DNA from: Bacteroidales bacterium | Lineage (GTDB): Bacteria > Bacteroidota > Bacteroidia > Bacteroidales > F082 | DNA length: 40,213 nt | Direction: 5' to 3' | Assembly: GCA_013141455.1 (NCBI GenBank) | Contig: JABFQW010000087.1 | Location: 1 to 40,213 of the forward strand | Shown here: positions 17,337-27,204 of the stretch, piece after piece | Layout: every line of letters starts with the position of its first letter | Numbering within the stretch: position 1 is the stretch's first letter | The notes under the pieces: generated by a model | The model's input: only the letters and a program-made list of their open reading frames with translations | What the model was told of the DNA's origin: nothing | The model's database searches: none | Translations under genes and position numbers: made by a program

Positions 17337-18047
17337 CTACCTGACAGGTTCATGAAGCAAATCCATAAATTCCAGCGCGCGGGCTTCAAGTAAAAAAACC
17401 ACCTTCTCGATCCGCGAGACCAACATATTATAAAGTATATATGCCAGGATTCCGACGATTAATCCGCCAACTGTTGTTACCATCGCTTCATAAATACCAC
17501 TCGAAAGTAGTTGAATGTCAATATTATTACCGGCAGCGGCCATATTATAAAAAGCCCGTACCATGCCGGTGACCGTTCCCAGAAACCCCAACATGGGCGC
17601 TGCTCCCGCGATAGTGGCCAATGCTGTTACTCCTTTTTCGAGCTTACTCACCTCGAGGTTACCCACATTCTCGATGGCTGTGTTGATATCATTCAGCGGA
17701 CGACCCAATCGCGATAACCCCTTTTCGATCATGCGGGCGATAGGCGTTTCATTGTTCCGGCAGAGTGCAATCGCCGAGTCAATTTTTCCTCCGTGAATAT
17801 ATTCCCTTATGTTATTCATGAAGTTCTTATCATTCTCCGAAGCTTTCGAAATGACTAAGTACCGCTCAACAAAAATATAAACAGCTATCACTGAACTCAA
17901 CGCGATCGGAATCATTATCCACCCGCCTTTTATCGCCAGATCGAACACAGAAAGTGACATCTCAGCCTTTTTTCCAGTCATGACGATCGTCCCTCCGGCC
18001 AGATCATTCACTACTTGCTGGGCTTGTAACAGGATTGTGTAAAGCAT
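17337..18047 (-). CDS. exbB: ExbB/TolQ/MotA-family proton channel protein
   Basis: This 236-residue protein has three membrane segments (near 40-60, 142-165 and 187-212), the ExbB topology. The conserved stretch GAAPMLGFLGTVTGMV (about 147-162) is diagnostic, followed by SSGIYEAMVTTVGGLIVGI. With ExbD it forms the inner-membrane proton channel that energises TonB. It lies 27 bases before exbD. The segment before the first helix (about 1-30) is longer than in many homologues and hydrophilic. It lies about 96 bases after anmK, so it may have its own promoter, but no exact -7 box was found. Confidence 0.92.
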   Translation of the reverse strand: MLYTILLQAQQVVNDLAGGTIVMTGKKAEMSLSVFDLAIKGGWIMIPIALSSVIAVYIFVERYLVISKASENDKNFMNNIREYIHGGKIDSAIALCRNNETPIARMIEKGLSRLGRPLNDINTAIENVGNLEVSKLEKGVTALATIAGAAPMLGFLGTVTGMVRAFYNMAAAGNNIDIQLLSSGIYEAMVTTVGGLIVGILAYILYNMLVSRIEKVVFLLEARALEFMDLLHEPVR

Positions 18048-18143
18048 ATTATTGATCTTGTTAATTAATGTTTCGAAATTGACTCAAATTAAAACCTCCT
18101 ATATTAACTTTTGTTCTACCATTTTAGTATCATTGCCGAAAAA

Positions 18144-19232
18144 CTATTGACCGGTAGTTTTAACTTTCAACGGCTCATGAATTACTCCTGTGCAGCTATC
18201 CTCGTACGCCCCCGTTACGCTTTTCAAACAATTTGTTTCATTTCTGAAACGTAACACACCCAAAAACGCGAATACAATGGCTTCTTTAAAATTGATGGTT
18301 AAACGATCGGGAACAACGACCCGGTGCTTACTATTCGCTGCAAGCCGTTCAATCAGAAAATAGTTAAATGCTCCACCTCCGGTTATAAATAATTTACCAA
18401 CAGGCAGTTGCTGAATACACATCGCAATCTGAAAAGCAATATGTTCGACCATTGTCCGCAGCAAATCCGTTACGCCAACCTTCTTATCGACTAATAGTGG
18501 TAAGATAATTTTTTCGAAATATTCGCGTCCGAGTGATTTTGGAAACGGCCTTACATAATAGTCCAACGCATTCAATTGTTCATATAAATCAGGAATCATA
18601 TTGCCTGAGCGTGCCATCATACCGCTTTCATCGAATGGTTTGTCCAATAATCCTGATAAAAAGTTTAAGGCCTGGTTTGCAATACACACATCAAATGAGA
18701 TGCGCTCACCATTCAATTCGAACGACAGGTTAGCAATTCCGCCAATATTCAGACAAATGTCATATTCGCCAAATAAAAGCCGGTCTCCAACCGGAACAAG
18801 CGGAGCTCCCTGACCACCTTTACTAACATCAAGCGAGCGGAAATCGTTGATAACCGTAAGCCTTGTAGTATCTGCCATTGCATTTCCATCCCCGATCTGT
18901 AAGGTGAATCCTTCTTGTGGCCGATGAAAAATTGTATGGCCATGCGAGGCAATAAAATCGGGATGTAAACCGAATTTTTGAACAAACTGATTTATTTGTT
19001 CACCCAAAAACAGCCCATACATTATATCTATCTCTTTTATAGCATCAGTACTCTTATAAAAAGCCTGATTCAGATAGCTGGCAACCTCCACCGGATAGGG
19101 ACAACATTCAGCCGCCTCAACCCTGTAATGCCATGTGTCATTTTTGGTAAAACTACAACAAACCAAATCGAGGCCATCAACAGAAGAACCCGACATAAGA
19201 CCTATTACTGAATAATGTTTGGATAGCGTCAT
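18144..19232 (-). CDS. anmK: Anhydro-N-acetylmuramic acid kinase
   Basis: This 362-residue cell-wall recycling enzyme converts 1,6-anhydro-MurNAc to MurNAc-6-phosphate with ATP. GLMSGSSVDGLDLV (11-24) is the ATP-binding hallmark. ASHGHTIFHRP (about 90-100), INDFRSLDVSKGGQGAPLVP and NIGGIANLSF follow in the family order. FITGGGAFNYFL (near 290) is the C-terminal nucleotide-binding loop. One base separates it from murF, so the two genes are co-transcribed. The pairing makes sense, because MurF builds new peptidoglycan precursor and AnmK returns old wall fragments. Confidence 0.94.
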   Translation of the reverse strand: MTLSKHYSVIGLMSGSSVDGLDLVCCSFTKNDTWHYRVEAAECCPYPVEVASYLNQAFYKSTDAIKEIDIMYGLFLGEQINQFVQKFGLHPDFIASHGHTIFHRPQEGFTLQIGDGNAMADTTRLTVINDFRSLDVSKGGQGAPLVPVGDRLLFGEYDICLNIGGIANLSFELNGERISFDVCIANQALNFLSGLLDKPFDESGMMARSGNMIPDLYEQLNALDYYVRPFPKSLGREYFEKIILPLLVDKKVGVTDLLRTMVEHIAFQIAMCIQQLPVGKLFITGGGAFNYFLIERLAANSKHRVVVPDRLTINFKEAIVFAFLGVLRFRNETNCLKSVTGAYEDSCTGVIHEPLKVKTTGQ

Positions 19233-19233
19233 T

Positions 19234-20529
19234 TTATAAAAAGGGCAGGGCTTTTTCTAATCCGATACCACGTGATGCCTTCAACAATACATCACAACCA
19301 CTGATCGGATGTTTTTTTAAATGCTGATTAAGCGCTTCTACATCATTAAAATGTAGCCAGTCATCTCCTCCATAGACTTCTCCAAAATTCTTCCCAACTA
19401 AAATAACCATTTCAGCATCAAGATCAGTTAATAACTTCAGGATTCCGGCATGTTCATAATCGCTTTCTTTACCGAGTTCGAGCATATCTCCAATAATGAT
19501 CCAGGCTTTCCGATCCATGAATTTAAAGAAATTCCGTATGGCAGCCTCCATGCTGACAGGGTTGGCATTATATGCATCCACAATAACCCTATTCCGCTCT
19601 GTTTGTACGAGTTGTGATCGCAAATTCGTAGGATTATAGGTAGAAACGGCTTCATTTATCTTGCTTTTCTCAATACCAAAATAACTTCCAATGGCTATCG
19701 CAGCCATAATATTTTCGGCATTGTATTCCCCTATTAATCTGGTTTGTACAACCGAATGGATATTTTGGTATTCCCATCGCAAATGAACAAAGGGATCAAC
19801 AGAAATTACTTCTGCATACAGGTCTGAGTTAATCAGTGAGCCGTATGTTTGCCTGATCATATTAACCGAAAGTGTATTAAGTAGCTGATTATCTATATTT
19901 ACAAATACTTTGCCACCATGATCATCGATATAGGCATATAATTCACTTTTCGCATTAATTACACCCGTAAATCCACCAAACCCCTCCAGATGGGCTTTCC
20001 CGATATTCGTGATTAAACCAATTTCAGGCTGGGCAATCAGACATAATGAACGAATTTCACCCTGATGGTTGGCGCCCATTTCAATAACCGCAATCTCGGT
20101 ATTCTCATCAATGGTCAACAGGGTCAATGGTACACCAATATGGTTGTTTAGATTACCTTGTGTGCAAATGGTTTTAAATTTTGTTGAGAGTACCGCAGCG
20201 AGTAATTCTTTTGTTGTCGTTTTCCCATTGCTGCCTGTAATCCCGATTACCGTAGCCTTCATGATACTGCGGTGGTGCGATGCGATTTGCTGAAGTGTCT
20301 TTAATACGTCATCAACCCTGATCAATTTGTCGCTTTCCGGAAGATTTACATCATCAACCACGGCGCAAACAGCACCATGTTCAATTGCCTGAATGGCATA
20401 GGTATTTCCATCGAAATGATCGCCCTTCAGCGCGAAAAAGATATCGCCAGGCCGAATTTTCCGTGAGTCGGTACAAACAGAACGGCTGATTTTAAAAAGC
20501 GAATAAATCTGTTGAAGCGTAGAATCCAT
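19234..20529 (-). CDS. murF: UDP-N-acetylmuramoyl-tripeptide--D-alanyl-D-alanine ligase
   Basis: This 431-residue cytoplasmic ligase adds D-Ala-D-Ala to UDP-MurNAc-tripeptide, the last soluble step of the precursor pathway. TDSRKIRPGDIFFALKG (20-36) is the family N-terminal motif. GITGSNGKTTT (96-106) is the ATP loop. EMGANHQGEI and TNIGKAHLEGFG follow, and DAYNANPVSM (near 316-325) is another signature. The gene lies directly after gldJ with a terminator hairpin between them. gldJ next to murF is also the order known in Flavobacterium johnsoniae. No clear promoter of its own is visible. Confidence 0.95.
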   Translation of the reverse strand: MDSTLQQIYSLFKISRSVCTDSRKIRPGDIFFALKGDHFDGNTYAIQAIEHGAVCAVVDDVNLPESDKLIRVDDVLKTLQQIASHHRSIMKATVIGITGSNGKTTTKELLAAVLSTKFKTICTQGNLNNHIGVPLTLLTIDENTEIAVIEMGANHQGEIRSLCLIAQPEIGLITNIGKAHLEGFGGFTGVINAKSELYAYIDDHGGKVFVNIDNQLLNTLSVNMIRQTYGSLINSDLYAEVISVDPFVHLRWEYQNIHSVVQTRLIGEYNAENIMAAIAIGSYFGIEKSKINEAVSTYNPTNLRSQLVQTERNRVIVDAYNANPVSMEAAIRNFFKFMDRKAWIIIGDMLELGKESDYEHAGILKLLTDLDAEMVILVGKNFGEVYGGDDWLHFNDVEALNQHLKKHPISGCDVLLKASRGIGLEKALPFL

Positions 20530-20542
20530 TATTTTTTGAATG

Positions 20543-20577
20543 AAAAAAACCCCATCATTGTTTATATGATGGGGTTT
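20543..20577 (-). terminator. Intrinsic terminator after gldJ, just before murF
   Basis: An 11-bp perfect stem, AAACCCCATCA / TGATGGGGTTT, with a 9-base loop is followed on the minus strand by seven T (20543-20549). It ends gldJ transcription. The murF ATG is only about 14 bases past the T-run. Confidence 0.85.
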
Positions 20578-20597
20578 ATGTATATCGGTCTGAAAGA

Positions 20598-22073
20598 TTA
20601 GTTACTCACCAACGAACTGCCTACTTTGTTCATGGCACAACGGAATCCAATTGAATAAGAAGCTTCGTCTTCATTCAGATAACGGCGCACACCAGGGCTA
20701 AGAAAATATGCTCTGTCGGCCCACGAACCGCCTTTATAAACACGGGCTTTATCCGAAATCAAGGTAGTAACACCATATTGATACATTTGTCCGGTGAGGT
20801 TATCATCGCCGGGGTTATTCGACCAATCGCGCTGAATGGATGACATAAAATCGCCATCGCCATAATTTACGGCATTTGCCTGACGATAGTTTTTACGGTT
20901 AGCGGCTTCTTCATCGGTAACTTCAACATATTCAATTCTACCTAATGAATCTTTAGGAGCGATAAAACCTTCGGCATCTCTCTTTTTATTTTTAAACACA
21001 TTTCCCCTGTAAGGATTGTAATCAGCAACATCTTCATGCGAAAGTGGCCGGTAAACGTCCAATACCCATTCCGACACATTACCACCCATATTGTACAAAC
21101 CATAATCGTTTGGCCAATAGGTTGCTACAGGTGCAGGAAGAGCAGCGCCATCATTCAGGCTTTTGGCAACGCCCATATAGTCACCCGATCCACGTTTGAA
21201 GTTGGTAACAAAACTGCCATAATATTTTTTGTCGTCAGTACGAAGACCATCACCATTCCAGGGATAAACTTTACGTTCGACAATACGTTCATTTTTGGTA
21301 TTTCCGATTAATCCAAGAGCGGCATATTCCCATTCGGCCTCTGTTGGGAGACGATATTTGGGAAGCATCAAACCATCTTCAAAACGAACTGCCCTGACGC
21401 CGGTTCCGTTTGGATCAAGATTTTCTTTACCATTCTTAACCAAACCGGCATATTGTCCGGCAAGGTATGCTTCGGTATTGAAGTTGTTGTCGTCTTTTTG
21501 GGCAGGATCAAAATCGAGGATTCCAGCTTTGATCAGCAACATTTCGTTCACACGATCAGTTCTCCAGTTGGCATAGTTGTTTGCCTGAATCCAGGTAACA
21601 CCAACAACCGGATAATCCTGATACGATGGATGACGGAAATATATCTCGATCATAGGTTCGTTGAACGACATGCGGTTACGCCAAACCAAGGTATCCGGCA
21701 TCTCCTGCTGAACGACCATAGGATAATTTTGTCCGTAAACACGGTTCAACCAATAAATATACTCCAGATAATCGAGGTTACTCACTTCGGTCATGTCCAT
21801 ATAAAACGATGTGACTGTAACCTGACGTGGCATATTGTTCCAATCATAGAGTAAGTCCTCCTGCGTTCCGCCCATGAGGAAGGTACCACCCTCGATGGCA
21901 ACTAAACCAGGACCGGTAACCTGTTCTTTTGAACTGGCAACCTCAAAACCTCCCATCGCCGGATCATTGTATGTCCATCCGGTTGATCTGGATGTTTCCT
22001 TTTGACAAGAAATAAAAAGCGATGCTCCGAGTAGCAAGGCTACTGCAAAATTCATTTTTTTCATTCTAAACAT
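20598..22073 (-). CDS. gldJ: GldJ-like T9SS/gliding lipoprotein with FGE-sulfatase domain
   Basis: This 491-residue protein has a lipoprotein signal (lipobox LFISC, Cys23 counted from the first Met; starts at 22073, 22064 or 22055 are possible). The rest is an FGE-sulfatase/SUMF1-like domain: VAIEGGTFLMGG (about 58-69), then MTEVSNLDYLEYIYWLNRVYG, PTEAEWEYAALG, NMGGNVSEWVLDVY and a C-terminal GFRCAMN. The conserved GWTYNDPAMGGFEV after the signal and the DTLVWRN segment point to GldJ rather than GldK/PorK. GldJ is an outer-membrane lipoprotein needed to keep the T9SS and gliding machinery stable. Neighbours porP/sprF, porU, porV and murF support this. GldK is the main alternative. Confidence 0.82.
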   Translation of the reverse strand: MFRMKKMNFAVALLLGASLFISCQKETSRSTGWTYNDPAMGGFEVASSKEQVTGPGLVAIEGGTFLMGGTQEDLLYDWNNMPRQVTVTSFYMDMTEVSNLDYLEYIYWLNRVYGQNYPMVVQQEMPDTLVWRNRMSFNEPMIEIYFRHPSYQDYPVVGVTWIQANNYANWRTDRVNEMLLIKAGILDFDPAQKDDNNFNTEAYLAGQYAGLVKNGKENLDPNGTGVRAVRFEDGLMLPKYRLPTEAEWEYAALGLIGNTKNERIVERKVYPWNGDGLRTDDKKYYGSFVTNFKRGSGDYMGVAKSLNDGAALPAPVATYWPNDYGLYNMGGNVSEWVLDVYRPLSHEDVADYNPYRGNVFKNKKRDAEGFIAPKDSLGRIEYVEVTDEEAANRKNYRQANAVNYGDGDFMSSIQRDWSNNPGDDNLTGQMYQYGVTTLISDKARVYKGGSWADRAYFLSPGVRRYLNEDEASYSIGFRCAMNKVGSSLVSN

Positions 22074-22114
22074 TGTTCAACTGCGTTTTTATTCTGTTTT
22101 TCAACTTTATATAA

Positions 22115-23116
22115 CTAAAACATGGGTGATTTTATTGTTCTGATCTTTCTTCTTTTTGCTTCTTTTGTTATACAAAAGTCCCAGGAAGCCGAAATCTCAT
22201 GTGCTCCACCACTGCTACCACCTATTTTCGATACGGTATAATCGTAGCTATAACCAAATTTCATTTTGTTGTATGTAATTCCAGCCAGGATCATTACAGC
22301 ATCCGCATTCGTGAAATTATTCCGAAACCAGCCCCCAAAGATGAAAGGAAATTTTGAAATATAAAAGCCTGCATTCAATTGTTTATACGCATCTTGCTGT
22401 TGATAAAGTATATTTGGCTGAATAACAAGGTCTTCCGGATTATCAGAACCCAAACCTCCGTATGTTAAATTTATTGTAACACCCGAATGTGCGGTCAATT
22501 TCATAGGTAATTTAGCGGTTCCGTTCGAATAAAACGACAAATTGGGTTCAGTGAGATGGTCGGCTGAGATGCCAAAATATCCCATATTTCCATATCCAAG
22601 TAATAATCCTGATCCAAAATCAAGTGTCGTTAAATTGGACTTTTCCGGCATATCTGTCGAATTTCCATGGAACTCACCGGTTGTCATGTCCAACTGGTCA
22701 GCAAAATCAAATTTTTCGGCCGACAATTTCTCCTGGTAATACGCGCCTTTCACGCCAAAACCCAATACCCATTCATCGGCCAACTGCAAATTGTAGGCAT
22801 AAAATGCTCCGATGGTGCTTCTCGAATACATACCGTTAGCCTGCACATCGTTCATCACCATTAATCCAATTCCGCTGTTGATTACGTTTAAGCTTTGTTC
22901 ATAACTTGCGCTATACGTAAGGTAGGCATTTGATATCGAAGGCCATTGGTTACGATAATTAAGGTTGATACGCGCACATTCGGTATTTCCGGTAATAGCC
23001 GGATTTAAATAAAGTGGATTGGCATAAAATTGAGAGAAGGCAGGATCTTGTCCCTTTGCATTAGAAATAATCAAACAAAACAATACTAAAGTGCTGAATA
23101 ATACTTTGTTTGCCAT
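22115..23116 (-). CDS. PorP/SprF-family T9SS outer-membrane protein
   Basis: This 333-residue protein has a signal peptide (about 1-22, ending NAKG). It then carries QDPAFSQFYANPLYLNPAITG (start of the mature protein), the hallmark of the PorP/SprF family. Alternating amphipathic strands to the C-terminus fit an outer-membrane barrel. Family members tie T9SS function to particular secreted adhesins or gliding proteins. Many Bacteroidota carry several copies, often next to large adhesin genes; this copy is instead next to gldJ. It ends 41 bases before gldJ on the same strand and runs divergently from porU. Whether it is the core PorP or an accessory paralogue cannot be decided here. Confidence 0.88.
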   Translation of the reverse strand: MANKVLFSTLVLFCLIISNAKGQDPAFSQFYANPLYLNPAITGNTECARINLNYRNQWPSISNAYLTYSASYEQSLNVINSGIGLMVMNDVQANGMYSRSTIGAFYAYNLQLADEWVLGFGVKGAYYQEKLSAEKFDFADQLDMTTGEFHGNSTDMPEKSNLTTLDFGSGLLLGYGNMGYFGISADHLTEPNLSFYSNGTAKLPMKLTAHSGVTINLTYGGLGSDNPEDLVIQPNILYQQQDAYKQLNAGFYISKFPFIFGGWFRNNFTNADAVMILAGITYNKMKFGYSYDYTVSKIGGSSGGAHEISASWDFCITKEAKRRKIRTIKSPMF

Positions 23117-23363
23117 GAATTACTTTTCAGTTAAGGGTTCCTTTTCAGGCCACAATAATACGATGTTTTTCCGGATTACAATATTTTAAACCAACAAAAA
23201 CAAAATTCGATAATAAAAAAATCAAATTTGCGTTCATTTGCATAACTATTACAGTAGATTGCATTGAATTTCAGATGCTGATAGATTTAATGAGGATTTT
23301 TCAATATTCAAATCACAACTAACTGTCATACAAATAATTAAATCGAATAAAACAAAATTTTGT
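23117..23363. other. Divergent promoter region between porP/sprF and porU
   Basis: These 247 AT-rich bases must hold promoters in both directions. I found no exact TAnnTTTG box for either gene. A 10-base palindrome, CAAAATTTTG, ends immediately before the bases leading into the porU ATG (about 23351-23360) and could be a regulator site. Confidence 0.35.
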
Positions 23364-26300
23364 ATGTTTAAATATTTAAAAATTTTGCTCGTGCTTTTTT
23401 CGCCTGTCTATGTTTTTGCTTCCTATGAAATCAAAAATCATATTACACTCGATTGGCAGGCACCCGATACCTTACATTATAATGGCCTTGATGTTATCGC
23501 CCGTTTATACTTCACTGACGCCATTTTCAATGACTCAAAAGCCGGAATTCCTTATTATTCGGGTAATGAGGCAATCCATGATAAGCATGTTGTATGGAGT
23601 GCAACAATGAATAACATACTTACCGTGGCTGCGAATACTAACGAAAGTAAACTTGTTAACCGGGATTTTTTGGATACCAGCTTTACAATCACTCAAAATG
23701 TTCTGACTTCGAGGGGTAATTTCTATTTACAAACCCAAATTTGTGGTTTACGCATCAATCCAAAAACAGGCGCAATCGAAAAATTACTTTCGTTCGACCT
23801 GATTTCAACTATCGAAGATCAGACCGGCGATCAGAAATCATTATCAAAAGGCTTTGCAAACAGTTCAATCTTAGCAACCGGCAATTGGTATAGAATGCGA
23901 TTGAAGGAAAACGGTATTTACAAAATTACCGGAAATGAACTAAAAAACATGGGTGTGAATTTAACAGGGTTAAACCCTGCAAATATCCGTTTGTTTGGCA
24001 ATGGCGGCGGTTTATTGCCTGTACTTAACAGCATTCCGCGACCTGATGATCTGGCCGAACTACCCATCCAGATTTTCGATGGGGGCGATGCGAGCTTCGA
24101 TGCAACTGATTACTTTTTATTCTATGGCAAAGGTCCGGTAAATTGGAGTTATAACCAATTAGACGAAACCTATTCGCATCAGAATCATTATTATGATGAT
24201 TTTGCCTATGTATTTCTGACCGTAGATCTCGGTACCGGAAAAAGGATTGAAACAAATCCTTCGGAAACCGGGACAGTTTTAGCAACCATCACCAAATTTC
24301 CTGATTATCAGGTTATTGATGAGGATATTTATAACCTCACCAATACGGGGCGCACCTGGTATGGTGATCAGTACGATGTTACCTTGTCGAAATCGTACCA
24401 GTTCGCATTTCCAAATTTAAATGCAGATATGCCGGGGACAGTAAACTGTTTTGTTGCGGGCAGAACCATGTCAAGCGCAAATTTCCAGTTAAAAATTGAC
24501 GGACAGCCCGTTACAACAATACCTATCCAAATAACTTCAACCTCAAGTTACACCTATGCCACTACGGCTGATACAAAAATGTCGTTCAATCCTGCAGGAT
24601 CAAACTTGGAAGTAGGACTTGTATTTAGCAGGTCATCAAATACCAGCCGTGGCTGGCTCGATTTTATTGAAGTAAACGTCTGGCGCAACCTGATGTTTTC
24701 CGGAAATCAAATTTCGTTTCGAAATCCGGTTACTTCGCATCAAACAGGTGTTTACGAATACCGCCTTTCAAATGCTAACGAACAAATTAAAATATGGGAT
24801 GTAACCGATCCTGTTGCTCCTTTCATTCAAAATGCAGGTTACCAATCCAACACACTTACTTTTAATGCAAGCTCATTAAAATCACATGAATTTTTGGCTT
24901 ATGATGGCAGTAGTTTTAAGGCAGTAGAGTTCATCGAAAAGGTTGATAACCAGAATCTTCATGCAGTTAAAGATATTGACTATCTCATAGTTTCACATCC
25001 CGATTTTCTGGAAGAGGCCGAGCGGCTGGCAGAGATACATCGCAATAATAGTAATCTGACGGTTGCTGTGACTACACCGCAAAAAATTTATAATGAGTTT
25101 TCGTCGGGTGCCCAGGATATCACTGCCATACGCGATTTTGCCCGAAAACTTTATACCCAAAGCACTCCCGGACGTGAATTACGCTACCTGATGCTGTTTG
25201 GCGACGGATCGTTCGATTACAAAGACCGGATTGGTGGAAACAGCAATTTTGTACCAACCTGGGAAAGTATCGCATCACTCGATTTGATCGGGTCAATAGC
25301 CAGTGATGATTACTTTGGTTTTATGGACGAAAATGAGGATGATACAGGGAAAAATCTGGTGGATATTGGTATTGGCAGATTTCCGGTTGGAAATATTTTA
25401 CAGGCCCGCCAGATGGTTGATAAGGTTGAAAGCTATCTGCAGAAAAAAGAAGGCATCATGGGTCCATGGCGAAATTTCGTAACATTCATTGCTGATGATG
25501 GTAACGGCAACCTGCATTTACATGACGCCGAAACATTAGCCGCTTTACTCGAATCAACCCAAAAAGCCATTAATATCGATAAGATTTACCTCGATTCATT
25601 CAAACAAATTGCTACCACCGGAGGTCAGAAAGCGCCTGAAATGAATCAGGCTATCAATAACCGCATTGAAAAAGGCAGTCTGATGATAAATTACACTGGC
25701 CACGGAGGCGAAATAGGCTGGGGTCATGAACGTATTCTTGAGATTGCTGATATTATCAATTGGCGTAATTCTGAAATGTTACCTGTTTTCATCACAGCCA
25801 CCTGCGAGTTCGCCCGTTATGATGATCCTACCCGTGTGTCGGCCGGCGAATTGGTTATTCTTAATCCTGATGGCGGAGCTATCTCGATGTTTACCACTTC
25901 CAGAGCAACTTACTCCACTTCAAATTTAAGACTGAACAAGGCAATTTATGAGAATAATATATTTCAGAAACAGAACGGCGAATATCCGCGGTTCGGTGAT
26001 GTAATCCGTATCTCAAAAATAAATGGAGAGTCGAACGACCTTAAATTCGTTTTACTCGGTGATCCGGGATTGCAATTGGCTTATCCAACATTAAAAGTAC
26101 TCACGACACACATAAACGATATTCCTGTAAGTGAAAGCTACGATACCCTTCGCGGATATGATATTGTTAAGGTTTCGGGTATTATTGCCGATGAGTTTAA
26201 CCAGATAATCCCCGATTATAATGGTATTGTTTATCCCAGTGTTTACGATAAATCGATTGATTTTTTAACATATGGCGATGAAAACGCACCAACTACTTAT

Positions 26301-27164
26301 GCTTTACGTAACAGCCTGATCTATAAAGGCAAAGTTGCTGTTACTGATGGTAAATTCACCTTTTCATTTATGCTGCCAAAAGATATCGCCTACAAATATG
26401 GTATCGGACGGATTAGTTATTACGCAACGGATTACGTTACGGATGCTAATGGTTATTTTGAAAATATCGTGATTGGTGGGTTCAATGATAAAGTTGCTGA
26501 AGACGAAAAGGGTCCTGTTATTGACCTTTATCTGAACGATACCACATTTATGCCCGGAAACATGACCAACGAAAATCCTACACTCCTTGCACACCTCAAA
26601 GATGAGAACGGGATCAATACCACCGGGAACGGAATAGGGCACGATATCGTAGCAACTATTTCGGGCGCTACCGATAAAACCATGGTACTCAACGATTTTT
26701 ATGAAGCCGATTTAAACAAAAGCACATCAGGAATTGTGAATTATCTGTTCTCAAATTTAAATCCCGGTAAACATACTTTGAGTTTGAAAGCCTGGGATGT
26801 ATTTAACAATTCATCCGAAAAATCGATCGAATTTAATGTTATCGGGGGCGAACAGATGGCTATGGATAACCTGTATAACTATCCGAACCCGTTTATAAAT
26901 GAAACTTCAATTGTTTTCGATCACAACCAAACGGGTAACGATCTGGATGTTGAAGTGAGTATTTTTAATTCAACCGGTCAGTTGGTAAAAACCATTTCGA
27001 GACATATTTCAGGTAACGGAATCCAAAGCGAACCAATTAAATGGGACGGTACAAGCGATGGAGGTTTTGCTGTACCCAAAGGTTTGTATATTTACCGCGT
27101 TTTTGTAACCAATGAAAAGGGTGAAAGCAGCGATAAACGGGCTAAGATGTTATTTTTCAGATAA
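23364..27164 (+). CDS. porU: T9SS sortase PorU (gingipain-family C25 peptidase)
   Basis: This 1266-residue surface sortase cuts the C-terminal signal off T9SS cargo and attaches the cargo to anionic lipopolysaccharide. It has a signal peptide (about 1-19) and an N-terminal beta domain (about 20-165) not found in the next gene. A gingipain-like domain follows: GDGSFDYKDR, GIGRFPVGN, then the catalytic His780 (TGHGGE) and Cys814 (TATCEF). LLGDPGLQLAYP closes the domain. Further Ig-like domains follow, ending in a FlgD-like module (NYPNPF near 1173). The length matches known PorU (about 1160-1280 residues). The neighbouring porV and gldJ support the call. It is 40 bases before the paralogue, so the two are probably co-transcribed. 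Confidence 0.92.
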   Translation: MFKYLKILLVLFSPVYVFASYEIKNHITLDWQAPDTLHYNGLDVIARLYFTDAIFNDSKAGIPYYSGNEAIHDKHVVWSATMNNILTVAANTNESKLVNRDFLDTSFTITQNVLTSRGNFYLQTQICGLRINPKTGAIEKLLSFDLISTIEDQTGDQKSLSKGFANSSILATGNWYRMRLKENGIYKITGNELKNMGVNLTGLNPANIRLFGNGGGLLPVLNSIPRPDDLAELPIQIFDGGDASFDATDYFLFYGKGPVNWSYNQLDETYSHQNHYYDDFAYVFLTVDLGTGKRIETNPSETGTVLATITKFPDYQVIDEDIYNLTNTGRTWYGDQYDVTLSKSYQFAFPNLNADMPGTVNCFVAGRTMSSANFQLKIDGQPVTTIPIQITSTSSYTYATTADTKMSFNPAGSNLEVGLVFSRSSNTSRGWLDFIEVNVWRNLMFSGNQISFRNPVTSHQTGVYEYRLSNANEQIKIWDVTDPVAPFIQNAGYQSNTLTFNASSLKSHEFLAYDGSSFKAVEFIEKVDNQNLHAVKDIDYLIVSHPDFLEEAERLAEIHRNNSNLTVAVTTPQKIYNEFSSGAQDITAIRDFARKLYTQSTPGRELRYLMLFGDGSFDYKDRIGGNSNFVPTWESIASLDLIGSIASDDYFGFMDENEDDTGKNLVDIGIGRFPVGNILQARQMVDKVESYLQKKEGIMGPWRNFVTFIADDGNGNLHLHDAETLAALLESTQKAINIDKIYLDSFKQIATTGGQKAPEMNQAINNRIEKGSLMINYTGHGGEIGWGHERILEIADIINWRNSEMLPVFITATCEFARYDDPTRVSAGELVILNPDGGAISMFTTSRATYSTSNLRLNKAIYENNIFQKQNGEYPRFGDVIRISKINGESNDLKFVLLGDPGLQLAYPTLKVLTTHINDIPVSESYDTLRGYDIVKVSGIIADEFNQIIPDYNGIVYPSVYDKSIDFLTYGDENAPTTYALRNSLIYKGKVAVTDGKFTFSFMLPKDIAYKYGIGRISYYATDYVTDANGYFENIVIGGFNDKVAEDEKGPVIDLYLNDTTFMPGNMTNENPTLLAHLKDENGINTTGNGIGHDIVATISGATDKTMVLNDFYEADLNKSTSGIVNYLFSNLNPGKHTLSLKAWDVFNNSSEKSIEFNVIGGEQMAMDNLYNYPNPFINETSIVFDHNQTGNDLDVEVSIFNSTGQLVKTISRHISGNGIQSEPIKWDGTSDGGFAVPKGLYIYRVFVTNEKGESSDKRAKMLFFR

Positions 27165-27204
27165 TTAATTAATATTTTGAGTATAAATCATTTTTTATAA
27201 ACAG

